In this document: positions 29,401 to 37,087 of the stretch, piece after piece
Numbering within the stretch: position 1 is the first letter of the stretch
Layout: each line of letters starts with the position of its first letter
Assembly (NCBI RefSeq): GCF_004770895.1
Contig: NZ_RQHS01000019.1
Location: forward strand, 1 to 64,000
From: Leptospira dzoumogneensis
Lineage (GTDB): Bacteria; Spirochaetota; Leptospiria; Leptospirales; Leptospiraceae
Length of the DNA stretch: 64,000 nucleotides
Reading direction: 5' to 3'
The notes under the pieces: generated by a model
The model's database searches: none
Seen by the model: the letters and a program-made list of their open reading frames with translations, nothing else
What the model was told of the DNA's origin: nothing
Program-made: the position numbers and the translations under genes

Positions 29401-32400
29401 TAAACAGCTACATCCGGGGGCAATTCAAGCTGGAAGCGGAAACTATCCAAATATACCGGACATTAGTAATACACATTTAGTAACAAATATAACCACCGAT
29501 CTAGGTTCCGGGGTATCTATCGGAGAAAGTTTCGAATATAAGAATTCTAGATTTTATTTAGGGGTGAGAGAAGTTATAAGAAGCCTTGGATTTGCCAGTG
29601 TAAAAGAGAAGGATAACGGAACAGGATTTTATCGGTTCACAGAATATAACCAAACCGATTATAGATTGGCAGGAGTTCCGACTACTTTTAGTAATTACAA
29701 TGCTTCCGGAAACTTAATGCAACAGACCATTAACAGCGGATTTCAATTCCCCAATCCACTCGGAACTGAAATTGCGGTTGCTGCAAATATTTCTAAAAGT
29801 TCTTATCATAACGGCAATTTAGAAGTATCAACGAATACTGCCTATACATTAGACCAGTATGGATTTCCGACAAACCAGACCGAAACAGCAGGTTCTCATA
29901 CAATCTCTACTGATATAGAATTTAGCCACGATTTGAATTCTTGGCGAATAGGTAGAATGACTCGAAATAAGAAAACCATAAATGGTCTCTTGGTTCAGGA
30001 TCAAAAGCTGGTTTATCAAGGGGATGCGGTACAAACTGCAACTCAGTTTTTAGGAACTTCTGCCGAACAAAATACGAATTATACGTATGACTCATTTGGA
30101 AATCCTATAACGATTACGGATACTTCTAACGCCACTTCAACAATTTCGTATGATGCAGTTATCCACTCATTCCCTCTCGAAAAAAACAACGCACTTGGTC
30201 ATAAGGAAACGATAAATTACGATCTTAATTCCGGATTGGAAATTTCAAAAACGGATCCAAATGGAGGAGTTACCTCTAAGACATACGACGCTTTAGGTCG
30301 ATTGCTTCAAGTTACATACCCTGGAAGCCAAAACTGGAATGAATCGTACGAATATACAAACACCGGGAAATTTGATTTAGCAAATTTTTCAAATACTCAA
30401 TCAGTCTCGAAAACGATCCGCGATACAACGAGCGGCTTAGAGACCAAGATCACTGAATATTCGGATCCCCTTGGGAATGTTCTCAGAACGGTTTCCGATA
30501 CGGCAGTGACCGGCATAACGTTAATAACGGATTCTTTATATAATTACCAAACAGGTTTGGCATTTAAGAAGTCGAACCCGTATTTTAGTAATACTTCTCC
30601 ATTTTGGACAGAATATAAATATGAAGATCCGGATTATAGATCTACCGGAACAATCCATTCCGATTCTAAAGGATTAACTACGACAACCGTATCCTACTCC
30701 GGATTGACTGTTAATACGTCGATTTCCGCTCCGGATGGGATCGTAAAAACTTTCAGTGAAACAAAGAATGAACTCGGACAGGTTGTTTCTAAAACGGATA
30801 ATGGAAAAACGATCTTAACAAATTATTCTCCTAATGGGCAGCCTTCTCAAATTACAGATCCGACTGGACTTGTTACAAATTTCGTGTTCGGTACTGCGGG
30901 CAGAAGAATCAGTGTGACTGACCCTAGTTCGGGAACGATCAGCTATACATATGATCCAATGGGAAGAATTTTGCAGCAAACGGATGCGAGAAATAAAAAT
31001 ATCCAGTTTAGCTATGATACGATTGGAAGGATCATTTCTACTCAAACGAATGGAGGAGAAACTCCTATCGTAAATGAATACGATGCAGGTCAGTATGGAA
31101 TCGGCAGAGTTACAAAGATAACGGATAGTTCCGGAGTAACTGAAATTTCTTATAATATCCAAGGTAAACCAATCCGACAGATCAAGACCATCGATGGCTA
31201 TCAGCTTATCACAGAAATGGAATATGATTCCCTAGGAAGACTAATTATAATTACTTATCCTGATGGATCTAAAGTGTATCAAAGTTATTCTTTAAATGGA
31301 AATTTAGAAAATGTGACCTTAGATAGTCCGGATGGAGGAGCTAACGGGATTCTTGTCGCTCAGTATGAAGGGCCGATCTTTGTGGATGGGAATCCGATAT
31401 TTAGAAAAACAACCGGAAACGGAGTTGTTACCGATCTAAAATTGGATCTTTCTAATTTCCAGACCTTATCTTTATCCTCAAAGAAGGATGATGGAAGTAT
31501 CCTACAATCAATCTCTTATGATTACGATGGTTCTGGAAATATTGCCCAACAAACTGATAATCAAAATACAAGTCGAAACCAAACGTATACGTACGATCTA
31601 CATAGCAGACTTCTATCGGCAGTGGGAAGCTATGGAACACAGAATTATACTTATAACGCCGGCGGGAATTTAACCCAAAAAGGAAATGTAAACTTTACAT
31701 ACGGAGATTCGAATCATCCACATTCGATCACAAACGCGGCATCCGGTCAAAGCTCTTATAATTACACCTACGACGCAGCCGGAAATATGATCTCTCGAAA
31801 TGGAGATGTGCTAGTTTACGATTCGTTTAGTAAACTTATCGAATACCAAGCACAAGATGGTACAACGATCAAATACACGTACGATTATTCGGGAAATAGG
31901 GTGAAGTCAGAAAACCTTACGACAACTGCTATAACCTATAATACCGGAGATTATTACGAAATCGTAAAATCCAATGGAAGCGATGATCAGCATACGATGT
32001 ACATTAAAGGACTGGGCGGAGAAATTTTAACCCAAATCACTCGTCCAAATGCAAGTTTAGTTACCTTAGATGAGAATACAAAGATTGGATTGGCGAATTC
32101 TTCCGGGACTTGGATGGAACAAACTGGGCTTTGTTCCGGGGTTATTATAGATTGTGGAACCTATTGGAAAAATAGGATCATTAGCCCGATCTCAAAATTC
32201 TTTGCATACTCTGCATTTTTCCGGGACGGAATTCCCACTATAGCATTCAGACTCGGCTATATTCTATTTATATTAGGTATGTTCTACTTGGCATATCCAT
32301 TCTTGCTAAGAGGAAACGAGATATTAAAAGGAAAGAAAATAACGGGACTGTCTACACCGGTTCTTCTTATATCAATATTCGGAGTGAGCTTATTCCAGGA

Positions 32401-33568
32401 TTGTAATGGATTGTTAGGCGGTAAAGCTCCTTGGTTTACTTTAAAAGCTAATATGGAAGAAACTTCTTCCTTCGGAGTAAAGGATAATAACGCGGGAACT
32501 CCTGCAATCGGTGGATATTTCTACCAAAGAGACCATCTTGGTTCTACAACTATGCTCACGGATGGATATGGAAACCAGGTAGCAGGACCTGGTCAAAGCG
32601 GAGTGAGCTACGTAAGTTATTTACCTTATGGAGAAATCAATCTTTCTGAGTCAACCGGGCCGGATATTTTTCATTATAAATTCACAGGCCAGATATTGGA
32701 TTCTGATACAGGTTTATATTATTATAAATCAAGATATTATGATCCTCATTTAGGACGATTCATCCAGGCTGATGATAGATCAGACAAGGGAATCAACGGT
32801 CTCAATCGTTACATGTATGTTGGCGGAAATCCGGTCAATAGGATTGATCCGAATGGACATAGCTGGTTGAGCAATGCACTTAAGATTAAGTCTGGGAGTT
32901 TCTTGCAGAGGGCGCTGTTTGTTAATAGTAAGAGATGGGCTTCAGCAGGTAATCTATTATATAATGCAGGAAGTGTAATTGGAGGAACTGCGTTGTTGGC
33001 GGGAATGGTTGGATTTGCTCCAGTATTCTTGCAGGCAGGTGTAATCGCTAATCCTAAGGCTTTCAAACATAATTTTGGCCAGGCAACAAATGCTTATTTT
33101 CGTTCATTAGCGGATTTCGGTGTAAGTTCAGTTGCAAATCCAATCCTTGGTGATCCAAGACCAAGGTATGAAATTAGTCGAGGAGCTTTTATAATACATA
33201 ACTCTTATGAAGCAAATCATGGGCTATTCAAGAGAAATGAATCATTGACCTTAGCTACTACAGAGGGGCCATACGTACGTTTGCGAAACGGTTCCTCAAA
33301 TGTAACATATAATCACGAACTAGTTCACGTTCGCCAATGGTATGCTAATTCTACTACAAATTTATCAGGTTTCGGAGATCCCAATGAGCATGAAGCTGAT
33401 TTATTCTCGGGGACCAATAGTTATTTAACATGGACACTATTATACCAGAATGGTTTCATTAGCAAAACTATTCTTAACCAGATTAATGATTTAAACATTA
33501 TATATAGCTTAAAAAGTGATCTGCTATATTTACTCATACTAAGGAGAAACATTGATGCGGCGCTTTGA
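26456..33568 (+). CDS. SpvB/RHS polymorphic toxin with C-terminal metallopeptidase-like domain
   Basis: 2370 residues. In order: N-terminal membrane/signal segment (about 8-35); SpvB-like domain (about 45-330, with GGKNGILGVGWNLSG); a region with at least seven VCBS/FG-GAP-like Asp loops (for example DLDGNGILDF, DLDGDGRTDF, DVNSDGLEDL) to about 940; YD/RHS repeats (about 1090-1870, YDALGRLLQVTYP); an inserted hydrophobic region (about 1905-1985); and the RHS core end (RDHLGSTTMLTD, GLYYYKSRYYDPHLGRFIQ) to DPNGH at about 2131. The last 235 residues form a distinct domain with a hydrophobic stretch and H2287-E-L-V-H2291 followed by NEHEAD (2310-2315), as in DUF4157-type zinc peptidases. It probably delivers its C-terminal domain to target cells or acts at the surface; this is inferred. 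Confidence 0.88.
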   Translation: MKEKLRKFAVLVFLPLLLLMIFSGFSIKSFFLTLTGSLVPQPLPKLSATQNGTLSSNVEIVLPPGTKGIVPNLSLSYSSGGKNGILGVGWNLSGIYSISRDPSFGINFDNNDKFLSDQVGPLTDISGNKTKYHSRKESWVRFVPSGVCGSGPCSWTATDKDGIVYSYGKTNDSRIEALGKNGAIRNWALNQVRDPFGNGYDITYIEDPITGEYYPNEIKYQNRSIKFEYSSSRTDSSPSYVFGSLVQTTKRLDEIEIYADGTLLRNYELEYSSGPSTGRQILTSLKRNESNIFGSESYDDLDFNYGSDGFLVQPLADTNLNTPTSTVNLFVPSALLMYANLYFGNPLPTQPTATEKRLATYLQYAMHIPVPDRDVCNNGASACLCAAYAPCWGGNPNFFAILASMCLDYNNWGGPNYCASGIDSGLTYWTPMDLDGNGILDFASIVGSENSNTIRLRAWKVQNGTVDPNGSFLSPILPLHYNTFFQTVDLDGDGRTDFAYESGGKLNVIYSQSNSFSSPVNFSNVAIPAASQNMQAFRPYSYFYEYSTLNPKRMIADKPQIDWFADMNSDNLADFIHYDGTKFNIYLNQKGSFSNAIQITGTSNYFINEFMDLDLDGKAEHVRLVQYSQNPQYTSVSNQLQAANEQAETITNEFHTKEDILNSILNNGVSSVSNSDFYSLIDYYLTGCGYYIANSGSGGNILQVPNSSGQNVSCIDVDPNYIDVTQLQAAKNGTPIPSTNTLFNDLQVVYAKTLGPVTTTQTNLQNQLNALNASANGTIRYRLDVTTFNLTSQTSTVAQYDLGTSADRLRSFFGDVNSDSLPDFVTIVGNQIKVSLNTNHGFAAQVTSSLNASSVSNTSQSNFSDVNSDGLEDLVLYNKETKTVESYLSNGAGSLTYNSNFGFGQFDLNEQTSGGVYKADQGQFIIQDMNGDGSKDALLIKLWQDKTQGHILAKTTNPKVSNEDDLISVTNGIQTTTVGYTTKQLHPGAIQAGSGNYPNIPDISNTHLVTNITTDLGSGVSIGESFEYKNSRFYLGVREVIRSLGFASVKEKDNGTGFYRFTEYNQTDYRLAGVPTTFSNYNASGNLMQQTINSGFQFPNPLGTEIAVAANISKSSYHNGNLEVSTNTAYTLDQYGFPTNQTETAGSHTISTDIEFSHDLNSWRIGRMTRNKKTINGLLVQDQKLVYQGDAVQTATQFLGTSAEQNTNYTYDSFGNPITITDTSNATSTISYDAVIHSFPLEKNNALGHKETINYDLNSGLEISKTDPNGGVTSKTYDALGRLLQVTYPGSQNWNESYEYTNTGKFDLANFSNTQSVSKTIRDTTSGLETKITEYSDPLGNVLRTVSDTAVTGITLITDSLYNYQTGLAFKKSNPYFSNTSPFWTEYKYEDPDYRSTGTIHSDSKGLTTTTVSYSGLTVNTSISAPDGIVKTFSETKNELGQVVSKTDNGKTILTNYSPNGQPSQITDPTGLVTNFVFGTAGRRISVTDPSSGTISYTYDPMGRILQQTDARNKNIQFSYDTIGRIISTQTNGGETPIVNEYDAGQYGIGRVTKITDSSGVTEISYNIQGKPIRQIKTIDGYQLITEMEYDSLGRLIIITYPDGSKVYQSYSLNGNLENVTLDSPDGGANGILVAQYEGPIFVDGNPIFRKTTGNGVVTDLKLDLSNFQTLSLSSKKDDGSILQSISYDYDGSGNIAQQTDNQNTSRNQTYTYDLHSRLLSAVGSYGTQNYTYNAGGNLTQKGNVNFTYGDSNHPHSITNAASGQSSYNYTYDAAGNMISRNGDVLVYDSFSKLIEYQAQDGTTIKYTYDYSGNRVKSENLTTTAITYNTGDYYEIVKSNGSDDQHTMYIKGLGGEILTQITRPNASLVTLDENTKIGLANSSGTWMEQTGLCSGVIIDCGTYWKNRIISPISKFFAYSAFFRDGIPTIAFRLGYILFILGMFYLAYPFLLRGNEILKGKKITGLSTPVLLISIFGVSLFQDCNGLLGGKAPWFTLKANMEETSSFGVKDNNAGTPAIGGYFYQRDHLGSTTMLTDGYGNQVAGPGQSGVSYVSYLPYGEINLSESTGPDIFHYKFTGQILDSDTGLYYYKSRYYDPHLGRFIQADDRSDKGINGLNRYMYVGGNPVNRIDPNGHSWLSNALKIKSGSFLQRALFVNSKRWASAGNLLYNAGSVIGGTALLAGMVGFAPVFLQAGVIANPKAFKHNFGQATNAYFRSLADFGVSSVANPILGDPRPRYEISRGAFIIHNSYEANHGLFKRNESLTLATTEGPYVRLRNGSSNVTYNHELVHVRQWYANSTTNLSGFGDPNEHEADLFSGTNSYLTWTLLYQNGFISKTILNQINDLNIIYSLKSDLLYLLILRRNIDAAL

Positions 33569-33785
33569 TCTTTTAATGCTAAAAAAAAGAAATCCATTTA
33601 TAATTTTTGTATTATATATTCTTTTTAACTTTGTTTCATGCGGAATAATCTATGGACCTGAGGACAACGACAACTGCAAAGCGGCTATTGTTGCTTATTC
33701 GTTGATTCTTCAATCAAATCCATCCGAATCAGCTAAACAAGGCTTTGAAAGCGGAATAATTTATGCCTGTTCTCCAAAAGAATAG
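33555..33785 (+). CDS. Small lipoprotein 1 downstream of the RHS toxin (candidate immunity protein)
   Basis: 76 residues. ATG at 33555 lies inside the last codons of the RHS gene (14-bp overlap) with AGGAG upstream. The signal NPFIIFVLYILFNFVSC ends in a lipobox Cys at about residue 29. The short mature part has DNDNC and ends IIYACSPKE. The same layout (lipobox Cys, acidic-Cys motif, then a short helical tail, ending Cys-x-x-Lys in copies 1 and 3) recurs in the next two small genes. Position and overlap argue for coupling to the toxin. An immunity role is an inference. Confidence 0.7.
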   Translation: MRRFDLLMLKKRNPFIIFVLYILFNFVSCGIIYGPEDNDNCKAAIVAYSLILQSNPSESAKQGFESGIIYACSPKE

Positions 33786-33915
33786 GTTTTCAAGAACGCT
33801 CTTCTTAATTTCACTTTCGCATTGCCAAAGCGCTGGGCTGACAGAAAGCGAATGTATGACTACAGCAGCCTTAATTTATTCTCTTGATTGGTTTAATTCT
33901 AAGCTCACATTATAA
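33763..33915 (+). CDS. Small lipoprotein 2 (short member of the same family)
   Basis: 50 residues, overlapping gene 1 by 23 bp in another frame. It starts MPVLQKNRFSRTLFLIS and has a possible lipobox LISLSHC. It then has ESEC followed by MTTAALIYSLDW, which parallels DNC-KAAIVAYSLIL of gene 1. It stops before the C-terminal Cys seen in copies 1 and 3, so it may be truncated or decaying. No strong ribosome site is visible. Confidence 0.5.
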   Translation: MPVLQKNRFSRTLFLISLSHCQSAGLTESECMTTAALIYSLDWFNSKLTL

Positions 33916-33932
33916 CCCATTAGTTTTTTAAA

Positions 33933-34112
33933 ATGAAAAGAATCGTATTATTTTTTCTAATCCTCTTATTTTTGGGACAATGTAAGCATACGGATAATAA
34001 AGATGAATGTTTGTTTATGGCATTGTTAATAAATCAAAATTATGGGCAAGGGGATGCAAACGATGCATTGAATGCACTTCTGGTCACGTGCTTTGCCCCT
34101 AAGCCTGAATGA
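33933..34112 (+). CDS. Small lipoprotein 3 of the same family
   Basis: 59 residues: a signal MKRIVLFFLILLFLGQC with lipobox Cys17, then KDEC, a helical run with INQNYGQGDANDALNALL, and the ending VTCFAPKPE. It matches small lipoprotein 1 in cysteine order and in the final Cys-x-P-K type tail. Like its neighbours it would be tethered to a membrane on the periplasmic or outer face. The ribosome site is weak, so expression may depend on coupling. Confidence 0.6.
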   Translation: MKRIVLFFLILLFLGQCKHTDNKDECLFMALLINQNYGQGDANDALNALLVTCFAPKPE

Positions 34113-34207
34113 TATTGGTCCGTTATTAATCTCTCGAATTATTTGAGAAGGTGATACAATGTACTTTATGCCTATCCGAAACTATCATTCCGGACGGATG
34201 TTTGTAA

Positions 34208-34351
34208 ATCCGTTACAATGAATGGGGTCTACTTATCGTATGCTATGATAAAAAACATACTTATTATATTTTTCACTGCAAAGACGTATCTAGATCGGAC
34301 GCGGATTTACTGAATAGCGTTCTTATTTCAGTCGCTTGTATATCTGAGTAA
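34208..34351 (+). pseudogene. Possible decayed fourth copy of the small lipoprotein family
   Basis: A start-less open frame of 47 codons ends SRSDADLLNSVLISVACISE, which resembles the tail of small lipoprotein 3 (GDANDALNALLVTC). An upstream Cys (FHC) sits where the acidic-Cys motif would be. No signal peptide is in frame. The similarity is short, so this is tentative. Confidence 0.35.
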
Positions 34352-34390
34352 TGGCGTATCTAACGTTTCTAAAAATAAGTCCAGCGCGGC

Positions 34391-34621
34391 CTACCTAACC
34401 CTCTGGCCCATACCCTCTACGATCCCGTTCAGTTTAATCAAACCGGAGATCATATCTTTCATAGCCGAACGAAAGGCTTTCTTTTGTTCTTCATCCACTC
34501 TTTGAGAAGAAATATCTGCTTTCATAGATTCGAGTGTATCACTCACCAAAGCAAGAATGCCATACATAGGCTCGTCCTTGTTTGTGGAGTTTATGATGAA
34601 TTCTATATTATTCTTATACAT
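34391..34621 (-). CDS. Small conserved-looking hypothetical protein
   Basis: 76 residues, predicted all-helical, with no signal peptide. ATG at 34621 has AAGGGA about seven bases upstream. It contains MYGILALVSDTLESMKADI and a run of charged residues (DEEQKKAFRSAMKDMISGL), ending GMGQRVR. No family recognised. It lies between the RHS locus (convergent) and the ethanolamine genes. Confidence 0.55.
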   Translation of the reverse strand: MYKNNIEFIINSTNKDEPMYGILALVSDTLESMKADISSQRVDEEQKKAFRSAMKDMISGLIKLNGIVEGMGQRVR

Positions 34622-34832
34622 CTTTTTTCCCTTTTCGCCTATCGAGAAGGACCTTGATCCTCCTCAACTTAGTTCATTGTATAAAATCTATTCCTTTGAG
34701 GATAAGGATTCAAGTCGAATTTGTAATATTCGAACGATTTGTTAAATTTTCTGTAAATCTTTTATAGTCCGTCAAAAAAACTTAGGTTATCAATAAGTAT
34801 TTGATCACGGGTTTCACGAGAGTCTGGACTAA

Positions 34833-35612
34833 CTAAGAACCATTCGAGATACTTCCTTTAGAAGAAGATTCTAAGAAATCAGGAGACATTTCATCTTTTA
34901 GATCCACTCCTGATATACCTCGTTTGAGAGATTCTGCGAGTAAATAAGCGGTTTTTAAGGATGCCTTATGAAAATCTAAGCCGTCCGGACGTATATTCGA
35001 AATACAATTTCGACTTTCATCTGTTTTGCCTAACTTAGGATTGAAGGTAAGATACATTCCTAAACTGTCTGCAGAAGTAAGTCCCGGCCTTTCTCCTATG
35101 AGTAATACGACTGCCCTGGCTCCTAAAATTTCTCCTATTTCATCTCCGATCGCAACTCTTCCTAATTTTCCTAAAACGAATGGAGAGATCTTATATTTTT
35201 GTTCCGATAAAATAGGAACTAATACTTGTAAGAATGGTACCAAATTAGAATCGACTGCCTTTGCAGAAAGTCCATCTACCCCAATTAATGCAAGGTCGTA
35301 CTTTCCCTTTTTGGTTTCTAATCTAGATCGAGAAGGTTCAGAAATCCTACGACCAAGATCCGGTCTAAGTAAGTATTCTTCTCTGCCTTTCGCTAAACTT
35401 TCTACTCCAACGACCTCAGTTTTTAATGGTTGGAAAATTTTTTCGAGGCCGATACTTATCGTATCAAAGTCCGGTTCCGCTAAAACCGCATCTCTTGCTC
35501 TTGCATGATCCAATCTGAACTTTAATAGTTCAGAAGTCGGTATAGAACCTCCGGATCTTCCTATCCCGATCCTTGCAGAAGTTAAACTTTTCCAAAATTC
35601 TTTAGGATTCAT
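34833..35612 (-). CDS. eutC: Ethanolamine ammonia-lyase light chain EutC
   Basis: 259 residues. The family core is clear: ARIGIGRSGGSIPTSELLKFRLDHARARDAV (about 13-43), where the adenosylcobalamin-binding subunit begins; then KYDLALIGVDGLSA, AIGDEIGEILGARAVVLLIGERPGL, and RPDGLDFHKASLKTAYLL. With EutB it forms the B12-dependent enzyme that converts ethanolamine to acetaldehyde and ammonia. Its start overlaps the eutB stop by 4 bp, so the subunits are translationally coupled. Confidence 0.95.
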   Translation of the reverse strand: MNPKEFWKSLTSARIGIGRSGGSIPTSELLKFRLDHARARDAVLAEPDFDTISIGLEKIFQPLKTEVVGVESLAKGREEYLLRPDLGRRISEPSRSRLETKKGKYDLALIGVDGLSAKAVDSNLVPFLQVLVPILSEQKYKISPFVLGKLGRVAIGDEIGEILGARAVVLLIGERPGLTSADSLGMYLTFNPKLGKTDESRNCISNIRPDGLDFHKASLKTAYLLAESLKRGISGVDLKDEMSPDFLESSSKGSISNGS

Positions 35613-37003
35613 CCGGCCTTATCCTCTAAAATTTCTTCGAGTAAAACTCTATTCTGATTTTCTTTAGGCAGAAATTGTTTTGTAGTTTCGAATAAACCTT
35701 TTTCCAAAAGCCAGCTCTCGAATTCAGGTGCAGGTCTTAAGCCGAAAATTTGGCGTAAATACAAAGCGTCATGGAAAGAAGTGCTTTGGTAGGACAACAT
35801 CACGTCATCCGCACCCGGAACTCCCATTATATAATTACATCCTGCGGCCCCAAGCAATGTAAGTAATGTATCCATATCATCTTGGTCCGCGTCCGCGTGA
35901 TTCGTATAACATACATCCACACCCATAGGAAGGCCTAAAAGTTTTCCGCAAAAATGATCTTCCAATCCTGCTCTTAATATTTGTTTTCCATTATATAGAT
36001 ATTCAGGTCCAATAAAGCCGACGACAGTATTTACAAGAAGTGGATCGAATTTTTTTGCGACTGCATAGGCTCTCGTTTCTAATGTTTGTTGGTCCAAACC
36101 AAAATGAGCACCTGCAGACAATCCACTTCCCTGTCCTGTTTCGAAATACATCACATTATTTCCGACAGTTCCTCTGTTTAATTCCAAGGCCATCTGTCTG
36201 GATTCTTCTAAAATACTTAAGTTCACTCCGAAACTTTTGTTCAAAGCTTCACTTCCTCCGATAGATTGGAATACCAAATCGAGAGGAGCACCTTCTTCCA
36301 TTACTTTCATAGAAGTGGTTACATGACAAAGCACACAAGACTGGGTCGGGATGGAATATTTTTGGATGATAGAATCCAACATCCTAAGAAGTGCGATCAC
36401 TGTAGGAACGTTATCCGTGGCAGGATTAATACCGATTACTGCATCCCCGCTTCCTAATAGAAGTCCGTCCAAGATACTCGCAGCAATTCCTTTAGGATCA
36501 TCAGTCGGGTGATTTGGCTGCAAACGTGCAGATAACCTTCCGGGAAGACCGATCGTGTTCCGGAACTTTGTAACTACTGGAGATTTTTTAGAAACCAAGA
36601 TCAGATCCTGATTGGACATTAACTTAGAAACGGCCGCTGCCATTTCAGGAGTGATCCCATCCCGGATCTCGGAGATCAGTTCTGAGTCCGTATTTTCTTT
36701 TAAAAGGAAGTCGCGGAATTCTCCCACTGTGAAGGAAGAAATTTTAGTAAATGCGGATCGATTATGAGAATCTAAAATCAGCCGAGTGACTTCGTCCGTA
36801 TCGCCGGGAATCAACTCTATATTCAAAAATTCTGATAAATGTAGATCTGCCAAAGCCATTTGGGCAGCCACTCTTTCTTCTTGGGTAGAAGCAGCAACGC
36901 CGGCCAACTGGTCTCCGGAACGAAGCGGACTCGCCTTAGCCAGCAAAGTTTTTAGATCAGGAAATACGTAGGACTTCCTACCAAGAACGGTTTTATAACC
37001 CAT
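35609..37003 (-). CDS. eutB: Ethanolamine ammonia-lyase heavy chain EutB
   Basis: 464 residues, the normal length. Diagnostic segments include LSARLQPNHPTDDPKGIAASILDGLLLGSGDAVIGINPATDN (about 158-199), TQSCVLCHVTT, NVMYFETGQGSGLSAGAHFG, and DVCYTNHADADQDDMDTLL. It is the catalytic TIM-barrel subunit. The reaction requires adenosylcobalamin. Upstream lies an APC-type permease on the same strand, which makes a three-gene ethanolamine uptake and deamination unit. No microcompartment shell, EutA reactivase, EutG/EutE or regulator is seen nearby. Confidence 0.97.
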   Translation of the reverse strand: MGYKTVLGRKSYVFPDLKTLLAKASPLRSGDQLAGVAASTQEERVAAQMALADLHLSEFLNIELIPGDTDEVTRLILDSHNRSAFTKISSFTVGEFRDFLLKENTDSELISEIRDGITPEMAAAVSKLMSNQDLILVSKKSPVVTKFRNTIGLPGRLSARLQPNHPTDDPKGIAASILDGLLLGSGDAVIGINPATDNVPTVIALLRMLDSIIQKYSIPTQSCVLCHVTTSMKVMEEGAPLDLVFQSIGGSEALNKSFGVNLSILEESRQMALELNRGTVGNNVMYFETGQGSGLSAGAHFGLDQQTLETRAYAVAKKFDPLLVNTVVGFIGPEYLYNGKQILRAGLEDHFCGKLLGLPMGVDVCYTNHADADQDDMDTLLTLLGAAGCNYIMGVPGADDVMLSYQSTSFHDALYLRQIFGLRPAPEFESWLLEKGLFETTKQFLPKENQNRVLLEEILEDKAG

Positions 37004-37087
37004 TTTGATTCCCTATTAATATCATACAGGATCCTTGATCCTACTTACTCTAATTCCGAAAATTTTGGGATCAAGAAAATTGCTTTT

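Noticed and set aside
34113..34207. Short ATG frame with MYFMPIRNYHSGRMF beginning near 34159
   Set aside because: Only about 20 codons with no signal peptide or family feature; the neighbouring frame is more like a decayed lipoprotein copy.
35026..35508. Plus-strand open frame of 160 codons inside eutC
   Set aside because: It is the antisense shadow of a well conserved enzyme, Ser/Pro/Lys-biased and without motifs.
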